NCBI GenBank assembly: GCA_963920635.1
Contig: OY987301.1
Span: 53,760,560-53,824,559 of the forward strand
Origin: Pseudeuparius sepicola
Lineage: Eukaryota; Arthropoda; Insecta; Coleoptera; Anthribidae
Reading direction: 5' to 3'
DNA: 64,000 bases
Positions 57,325-64,000 of the stretch are shown one piece after another; position 1 is the stretch's first letter, and each line of letters begins with the position of its first letter. Position numbers and translations under genes: made by a program. The notes beneath the pieces are model-generated. The model worked only from the letters and a program-made list of their open reading frames with translations, ran no database searches and was not told the DNA's origin.

Positions 57325-57600
57325 AACTAGCAATTCGCCCACCTGCGCTGGCGCGCAGGATGGGCGTCTCCCCAGGCCTGCGGCGGGCGGCGGCTTCGCC
57401 GCCGCTACCTTCTTTACTACAACTCACGCAGGGACCTCGAACGTCTGGTCAGTGCGGCGGCTTCACCGCCGCCGAAGTTCCCCTCGCGAGGGATACCCCT
57501 CGACTTATTGTCTCACTTGGCGCCTCGCGCCTCGCTTCGCTGGTCGCATTGGGTGCCACACTCTGCCTTCGACACCTCGCGCGACAATTGCCACACATTA
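57325..57600. other. GC-rich block with strong hairpins
   Basis: Abruptly GC-rich, with GGCGGCGGCTTCGCCGCCGC (57390-57409) and GGCGGCTTCACCGCCGCC hairpins and CGCCTCGCGCCTCGCTTCGC. Starts with AAACTAGCAATTCGCCC, reminiscent of the ACTAGC...GCCC ends of some insect RTE/SINE elements, and ends in AAAATAAAATAAAA. The plus frame 57360-57611 is open but low in complexity. I suspect a short retrotransposon; the family is uncertain. Confidence 0.35.
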
Positions 57601-57741
57601 AAATAAAATAAAATTACATCACAGCCATAAGCTCAACAAATATTATGTAAATTATTAAAAAAAAATTATCATGGGTTCTTTATTGTCTTTTATACCTTTA
57701 TTAGACTCATGCAGTGGCTCTAATTTTCTGTACACACCTGA

Positions 57742-57787
57742 CATGTGGTACTGATGATGGCTATGTAGCCGAAAGCGCTTTACCATG
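57742..57787 (+). ncRNA. Hammerhead-ribozyme-like fold (Penelope-type, short stem III)
   Basis: CATGTGGTA (57742-57750) pairs with TACCATG (57781-57787) as stem I with one bulged U. CTGATGA (57751-57757) is the first core strand. GGCTA/TAGCC (57759-57770) forms stem II with a U bulge at 57758. GAAA (57771-57774) is the second core strand. AGCGCT (57774-57779) is a self-complementary minimal stem III, and U57780 sits at the cleavage position. Very short stem III is characteristic of hammerheads in Penelope-like and other retroelements, which are thought to act as dimers. The bulge in stem II is the main weakness. Confidence 0.5.
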
Positions 57788-57829
57788 TTAATTTTTTAAT
57801 ATATTTTGCACGAAAATACACCTCATCTC

Positions 57830-60485
57830 CTTCATTAAAAAAGTTATACACCTCCAAAAAAATCGTCAAAAACCATGGAAAATTTTCCTCTAATTTGTCG
57901 TCGAACAAAAAAAGACGAAGTCTCTGTCTCTACTAATAAAAAAGTTATTCACCTCCGAAATGTATCCTAACATTTCACGTTATATCGCCAATCACATTTT
58001 CCAGAAAGAAACACCCGGTACTTATTCCCAGTTTGAAATGTCTATCACTTCAAAGGCTCTTTTGCTTGGCAGTAACGTAAAGGCGAATTCTAACCTGCCC
58101 ATCGTCCAGTTTCAAAGTGCAAAAATTCTCGTATCGACACCATGTATCTCTAGATCTCTAGATAATGTCCTTTGCAGGCAACACCCCTGACATAGAAACC
58201 TAACCTGAATGTAGGTTAGCCTAGGAACCCTAGGTTAGCCATAATTTTGAAAATGTAAAAGTCTTGTATACCTGAGGGTTCTGAAAGAAAAATCCTCTCA
58301 AAAAATTGCTAAGTCCCGGGAATCTGTTTTAACGTTTTTCTTGAAATTCAAGTAGACTTGAAAAATTTCTTTCAAGTAACTTTTAATTACTTTCGCGTGC
58401 CCATTATATCCCGAAGGAATCAAGTTTCTACCTTTTAAAAAGGAACAGTTACACGTGTTTTCTCGAAAACCAAGTAGGCGGGGGAAATTTTTTCACGTCG
58501 GTTTCCTTTCTTTTCCGTACACATTCCATCCCAACAGAAACGAAGTTCTTATTTCGCTAAACAAAAGAGTTGTATCTTTGCCAATAAAAAAAGTTATACA
58601 CCTCGCATTTGGCGTCGAACAAAAAAAACGCAGTCTTTATCTCTACTAAAAAAAATTATTCACCTCCGGGTATGGTAAAATTTCTCAGTCATTTTACGTT
58701 GGCACCCCGACGCAACAAACCTTCATCTTCTATATCTAAAGACGAAAAAGTTGAATTCGTTCTGATTCCCTCTTTCTACCCGCTTACAATCAAAACAAAC
58801 GACAGGCCTGTATCCCTAATGGTAGAAAAGTTACGGTGGTTTAAGGAATTTCAAAGTTATATGTATCGTAAAATTCCAAGGTGAATTGCCCATCACATTT
58901 TCTAGAAAGAGGCACCTGGTACGCATTCGCCATTTGAAATGTCTATAACCTCAAAGGCCATTTTGCTTGGCATTTAACGTTAATGCGAATTCTAACCTCC
59001 CCATCGCCCAGTTTCATACTGCAAAAATTTCCATAACGACACCAGGTACGCCCTCCCAAGTCTAATCCTAACCTCTCGATAATTTCCTTTGCAGGCAACA
59101 ACCCTGACATAAGACCCTAACCTGATGTAGGTTAGCCATCATCAAGTGTGAAAGTCTTGTATACCTGAGGGTTCTGAAAAAAATCCTCACAAAAAACGAC
59201 TAAGTCCCTAGAATCTGTTTTAAGGTTTTTCTTGAAAATCAAGTAGGCTGGAAAAAAATTGTTCCAAGAAATTTTATTTACTTTCGCGTGCCCTTAACAT
59301 CCCCGAAGGAGCCAAGTTTCTACCTTTGATAACGAAAATGTTGCACATGTTGAACGAAAAAATTTTTTCTGGTAAAATATACAGGGTGTTTCGAGAAAGT
59401 GAGCGTGCACTTTTCCGATTTTTCTTATCTCCGAAAATGAAAAAGTTGCGCCTATTTTCTTGAAAACCAAGTAGGCGGGGGAAAATTTTTTCGCGTCGGT
59501 TTCCTTCCTTTCCCGTACACATACCATCCCAACAGAAACGAAATATTTAATTCGCTACACAAAAGAGTTGTATCTGTTCTGGGAAAACTGAGCGTGTCTT
59601 GATAAAAAAAATTGTTGATAATAGGTATTTCCCATCAGCATTTGAGGTAGGAAAAACCCGAAGTCTTTATCTTTATCAATAAAAAATTTATACACCTCCG
59701 AAATGTATTGTAAAATTCCACGTTGTTTGGCCCTTCACATTTTCCAGTGAGACACCCGGTACGCATTCGAAGTTAGAAATGTCTATAACCGCAAAGGCTC
59801 TTTTAGTTGACTGAGTCAGTCAACGCTCTTTTGCTTGACAGTAACGTGAAGGTGAATTCTAACCTCTCCATGATCCAGTTTCAAGGTGCAAAAATTCCCA
59901 TATCGACACCAGGTACGCCTTCCCAAGTCACATAGGGACGTCTAATCCTAACCTCTCGATCACTTCCTTTGCAGGCAATACCCCTGACATAGGAACCTAA
60001 CCTGAATGTATGTTATCCATCATTTTGAAAGTGAAAAGTTTTGTATACCTGAGGGTTCTGAAAAATATCCTCTCAAAAAACGGCTAAGTCCAGGGAATCT
60101 GGCTTAACGTTTTTCTTGAAAATCTAATAGGCTGGAATAAAATTGTTCCAAGTAACTTTGGTTTACTTTTGCGTATTCTTTACATCCTCGAAGGAATCAA
60201 TTTTATACCTTTGAAAACGAAAATGTTGCTCATGTTTTCTCGAAAATCCAGTAGGTGTACGAAAAAATTTTTTCGTGTAAAATATACAGGGTGTTCCGAG
60301 AAAGTGAGCGTGCACTTTTCCGTTTATTCCTATCTCCGAAAATGAAAAAGTTGCCCGTACCTTCTCGAAATTCAAGTAGGCGTCGGAAGATTTTTTCACG
60401 TCAGTTTCCTTCCCTTCTCGTACACATTCCATAGCAGCAGAAACAAAATTTTTATCTCGCCGAACAGAAAAGTTGTATCTGTTCT
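57830..60485 (+). repeat. Three tandem, diverged units of about 0.85-0.93 kb
   Basis: Shared landmarks recur in order: ACACCTCCGAAATGTAT (57950, 59693; variant 58660), TCACATTTTCCAGAAAG (57991, 58893, 59736), GCAGGCAACACCCCTGACAT (58164, 59093, 59972), TATACCTGAGGGTTCTGAAA (58260, 59160, 60045) and TACTTTCGCGTGCCC (58389, 59279, 60162). Units 2 and 3 add ATACAGGGTGTTTCGAGAAAG (59381, 60286), an insect-transposon-type phrase. No frame is conserved between the units, so the open frames there are not genes. Confidence 0.85.
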
Positions 60486-60699
60486 GAGAAAACTGGGCGT
60501 TCCATACAAAAAAAATTAAATGTTTTTCCTCTTGGTAAATTCGTAAATTGGATGTTTTGTCCTATTTCTCGATTTTTCGGGGGCGCCGGAGGCGTCCGAA
60601 CCTGACCTGTTTTCACGGGAAACTTTGTTACACGAAAATATATTTGCCTCTTTACCGCACACCTCGAGGTACCTTTTGGCCCGATTTTAAACTGCGACA
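60486..60699. other. Unclassified GC-moderate sequence
   Basis: A minus-strand frame (60452-60706) is open but unrecognised. TTTTCGGGGGCGCCGGAGGC at 60574 forms a weak hairpin. Confidence 0.3.
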
Positions 60700-60975
60700 G
60701 GTTCAAGGAATATTAATATAGTATAATAAAAAGCTACTTGACATTGACAAAACTAACAAAAAATAGTTCTCTATCCCCTTCTTGGGTCCCATTTCTTTAC
60801 ACATTAAAGAGATCTTCAAAAAACAAAACTTTTCAGTCAGTTTCAAAACCAGTAACCAACTAGCATGTAAGTTGACTATTAACAAAGACAGTATACCCGG
60901 TTAGGAGAAGTCTTATGTGTACCGCTCGAGTTATGGCTCTGACAGTTGCAACTCCACATACAGGGTTAACTATCA
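60700..60975 (-). repeat. Inverted, diverged copy of the region upstream of the Penelope-like RT
   Basis: On the minus strand it reads TGTGGAGTTGCAACTGTCAG, GCGGTACACA, ACCGGGTATACTGTCTTTGT, TTTTGTTTTTTGAAGATC and GAAATGGGACCCAAGAAGGG, in the same order as 23295-23500. It stops before the RT part, so it is a fragment of the same element family, probably its terminal region. Confidence 0.85.
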
Positions 60976-61940
60976 CTTAGTACAAAAAATTTTATAGTAG
61001 ACAAAGAAAAATTAGACTTGCCAATATAAGTTTTCAAAACATTTGTCTTAAGAACCAATTTTTTTTTTCAAATTATTTAAAACCTCTCAAAAAACGCCGC
61101 CTATGGACGCCCGCCGTGACCTGTCTTAAAATTTTGCCTATGTCAATGGTAGTGACAGGTAGTGAAATAGCGCGGCATTGCCACGTCTATCAATTTATAC
61201 GAGGATTCACCACGAAATTTCGATTTCCTGTGTGAAACGATTAATTTCTAAGGAACATGTAGAATGCCTATGAAACACCTACCTTACTGTCATTTCCAGG
61301 ATTGAATATTGTACCATTTTCTGTTTTCTTGCTTTTTTACATTAAAAGTCACACAGCACCACACAACACAACATTCACATTTTCTAAATCTGTTGGGAAC
61401 CTCTTGGTTGCCCTCAGCCATTCCTTTTGTTTGAAGCGAGGTACTCAGCCTGGCGACCACGACGAGGTGGATCCCCACTGCCAGGAAAACCCCGAAGGGT
61501 AACCAAAAAACACAACTGCACTAGCACACATATGCAAAGCACTACAGTAGCTATTTAAAGAGGCCGCCGTTAACCTCGATTTGGATTCAAGTCTGGTGTG
61601 CCAGGCCCTAAACAACTGCGCGCAGATGCTGTGACGTCAACGCTGACGCTTATTCGACAAAATCATGGCCACCTTTATTTTGAAACCGAAATTTGACTCG
61701 TTTATAGTGAGCCAGGCAACCACATATACACCTCAAAGGTGCCTACATACTATTTTGGGATTTAACTTGACATGAAATTGATACCTGACGTATTTCAGTG
61801 AGCCTAATTTCAGGACTATTTTTGGTAAGTTGGCCGCGCTTTTGTCGAAGTGACGTAGGTGCGCAGAAGCGTTTAATTTTCGTTCTCCTAGCTGGTATAC
61901 CGTTTTCTGTGTATCGTGTGCTGATGTTGAAATTCAAGTG
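60976..61940. other. Unclassified sequence, no gene recognised
   Basis: Several short frames on both strands (61290-61502, 61743-61937), none recognised. CTTCCAGGATTG-like and CTGTGACGTCAACGCTGACG stretches are present, but no repeat boundary could be drawn. Confidence 0.35.
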
Positions 61941-62443
61941 AACGCACTGGGATGGGAAACCTTTAGATTTAATTTAGGCGATAGGGGAAGTTCTCGTCGT
62001 GACTTGCGCGGAAGAGCCAAGAGGGGAAGACAGTAATGGAGTAACGGCACGCGTGTAACAGCTCGCTTTCGCGCGTCCAGTGGTTTTTGGGACTAAAAAG
62101 GCGGAGAAAAAGGGAAGCTGGAGTGTAGTGAGAAGCCTCGAGCATCGCCCGAGGCAGGAGAAGGAAAATTGTGGAGAATTTCGAGAAGCCCTGTGCAGGA
62201 AATCAAGAGGTGTTGCCACGGCGGACCGACCGGTACTCGACACCAAGAGTCTCGGAGTGCTCTGTACGACGAGGGAGCGGCACGATTAGTGAACATCCAA
62301 GCCAGAGAATCAACTGCACCAAAGTTGTTGATGCATGGTGGGTGAGTGCATACAGTAAGTCGACTACCCCTAACCCCTAAGCATCCGTTGCACAATATAG
62401 AAGGACATTGACTCGGACATTGGGTGAGCTTTTAATTGAAAAT
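61941..62443 (+). other. GC-moderate block upstream of the RT fragment, possibly a retroelement 5' region or LTR
   Basis: Purine-rich, GC-moderate sequence with frames open in several registers (62080-62289, 62171-62380 plus; 61974-62246, 62093-62395 minus), none recognised. It ends in TTGAAAATAAACTGTTGTTTC, which contains an AATAAA poly(A) signal. Several overlapping open frames with no domain argue for untranslated sequence. Confidence 0.3.
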
Positions 62444-64000
62444 AAACTGTTGTTTCGGGTTCTGCACTGCGCGTTAAAAGAAGTTCAGCAACAAAAGTTA
62501 AACTAGAGCAACACTTTGGACAAAACTTATCATTGCCTTGTACATCATCTAAAATATTCTTGCAGTCTGTCTATCTTCCTCATGTAGAACCTAGCCTAAT
62601 AAGAAATGAAATTATAAAATTAAAAAATAAAAAGTCAACGGGGCTAGACGATATAAATGTACAAATATTAAAGACGGTAAAAGATAGCCTATGTATGCCA
62701 CTTGCACTGATCTTAAACAAATCGATACAGCAAGGAGTTTTTCCAGAAGCACTGAAAGTCGCCTGTGTTGTGCCAGTGCATAAGAAGGAAGGGCGCACCA
62801 ATGTTGAAAACTATAGACAAATATCCCTTTTAAGTGTAATTTCAAAAGTAATTGAAAAAGTCGTAGCAAATATTCTTGTTGAGTATCTGGAAAAATTCAT
62901 GCTGATTACTCTTTGTCAACATGGCTTCAGAACGAACAGATCAATTGAGAGCGCATCTTACCAACTCCTAAACTTCATTTATCAGGAACTGGACAAAAAT
63001 AAATTTGTACTTTCCATATTCCTTGATTTTTCTTGTGCGTTCGACACGATTAATGTTGTTTTTCTCAGTAAAAAACTCTATAAATTAGGTGGAAATTTGC
63101 TTTCATGGTTAATTTCTTACGTATCTGGTAGAAGCATGAAGGTAAAGTATGGGGGTGTTATAACCGGGGGACGGGATGTTGGGCTGGGTGTCCCGCAGGG
63201 CTCGGTCCTGGGTCCACTTCTCTTTACACTATATGTAAATGATTTACCATCACATATATCGAATGGAATGGTAACGATCTTTGCAGATGACACTACTATC
63301 ACCATCTCAGCACCTACCTCTGATGCCTTGTCGTCGAACCTAAAGCAATCAATGGATGAAATTGACTCATGGTGCCAAAGAAATCAGCTCATATTGAATT
63401 CTAAAAAGACTGTGTATATGAATTTCCACATCCATAAAAAGTTAATACCATCTTTTGCGGAAGAGGCCGGTATATCGCTGTCACATAACACAAAATTTCT
63501 TGGCACTTGGCTCGACGGGGCGTTGAGCTGGGACGAACACATAAATTCCGTGTGTTCCAAGCTGAACTCAGCATATTATGCAATTCTCAAAATGAAAAAT
63601 TTCATGATAACAAAAGACTTGATAAACATGTATTATGCACTGGCCTATGCACATATATCAAACAACGTAGTGCTGTGGGGAATAAACTCTCGTGCTCATA
63701 GAGTATTTGTCAGCCAGAAGAGGCTCATTCGTTTAATACTCGACCTACAGCCAAGAGAATCATGCCGAAGTATCTTTAAAAATAAACGAATACTAACTGT
63801 ACCATCGGTATTTATTCGGAAATGTGTACTATACGTATATAGAAATAAACAGAACTTTAGACATACAAGTGAAAGCCACAGTTATGCCACACGAAATGGT
63901 AGCACGCAAAAATGTGTTTTTTACAAAATCTCCCTATTATAATTTTGTGAAACTTTACAACAAGTTACCTGATATCATTAAGATGTCTAAAAGCTATCAA
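62444..64000 (+). pseudogene. CR1/Jockey-type non-LTR reverse transcriptase fragment, 5'-truncated, one frameshift, leaves the window
   Basis: Open from after the stop at 62443. Counting from 62533, 469 codons carry LKNKKSTGLDDIN (motif before the fingers), VVPVHKKEGRTNVENYRQIS, QHGFRTNRSIESA, SIFLDFSCAFDTIN (catalytic Asp 165, Asp 171), LGVPQGSVLGPLLFTLYVND (motif B), FADD (residues 250-253), NSKKT and FLGTWLDGALSW. The AP-type endonuclease expected upstream is missing. At about 63893-63897 the frame shifts: the family-typical tail (ATRNG, then MVARKNVFFTKSPYYNFVKLYNKLPD) continues one register over and is still open at 64000. The YRQISLL where most relatives have YRPISLL is a substitution at a conserved Pro. 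Clade placement between CR1 and Jockey is not resolved. Likely inactive. Confidence 0.88.

Noticed and set aside
62533..63942. Host telomerase or other cellular reverse transcriptase
   Set aside because: The GVPQGSVLGPLLF, FADD and YNKLP tail motifs are those of CR1/Jockey-type mobile elements.

Overview
The window is AT-rich, intron-style eukaryotic repeat DNA, most likely from an insect or another arthropod. The grounds are the mix of Dong/R4-type retrotransposons in TAA repeats, a Penelope-like element, CR1/Jockey-type reverse transcriptase, tRNA-derived SINE sequence, foldback MITEs and several complex satellites. No bacterial-style operons and no convincing host protein-coding gene were found. 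Almost everything that can be named is a mobile element or a tandem repeat.

Layout. 1-3760: satellite 1, with two monomer lengths (about 124 and 143 bp) in higher-order order, running off the left edge. 3.8-11 kb: unique-looking AT-rich DNA with a 231-bp tandem duplication, a palindromic TA-flanked MITE (7206-7816) and two diverged fragments related to the arms of the giant element further right. 11.0-16.4 kb: satellites 2 (about 122-bp unit) and 3 (about 162-bp unit) in alternating blocks. 16.9-22.2 kb: a cluster of TATCTAGATAC palindromes, two foldback-type inverted-repeat elements, a tRNA-headed SINE and a CpG-rich island. 23.1-24.6 kb: a decayed Penelope-like reverse transcriptase, cut off by the next unit.

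24.6-37.4 kb and 56.0-57.3 kb: four head-to-tail copies of one Dong/R4-clade non-LTR retrotransposon separated by TAA or TA microsatellites. Copy 2 (ORF 28396-32115, 1239 aa) is uninterrupted, with N-terminal DNA-binding-like region, reverse transcriptase with YMDD, a CCHC motif and the RPD...D nuclease core. The other three carry truncations, frameshifts or deletions. Copy 4 is a mosaic of copy-1-like and copy-3-like sequence.

37439-55997: the most unusual object. It is an 18,559-bp insertion inside copy 4, bounded by a perfect 6-bp target duplication (AATTTG), beginning AGTAGTATAGC and ending with the inverse. The whole insertion is one giant palindrome. The left arm is 7.8 kb, there is a 90-bp asymmetric centre, and the right arm is 10.7 kb because a 3-kb piece is tandemly duplicated in it. 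It has no recognisable gene. Its ends resemble those of Polinton/Maverick elements (6-bp TSD, AG terminus), but that family assignment is only an inference.

57.3-64 kb: a GC-rich hairpin-bearing block, a hammerhead-ribozyme-like fold (57742-57787) of the sort found in Penelope-like elements, three about 0.9-kb tandem units, an inverted second copy of the region upstream of the Penelope-like RT, and a CR1/Jockey-type RT ORF that has a frameshift near its end and leaves the window.

Functionally, the Dong copies explain their own clustering: each ends in TAA repeats and the clade inserts into TAA repeats. Copy 2 could in principle supply protein for defective copies. The giant palindrome must rely on a transposase or integrase encoded elsewhere.
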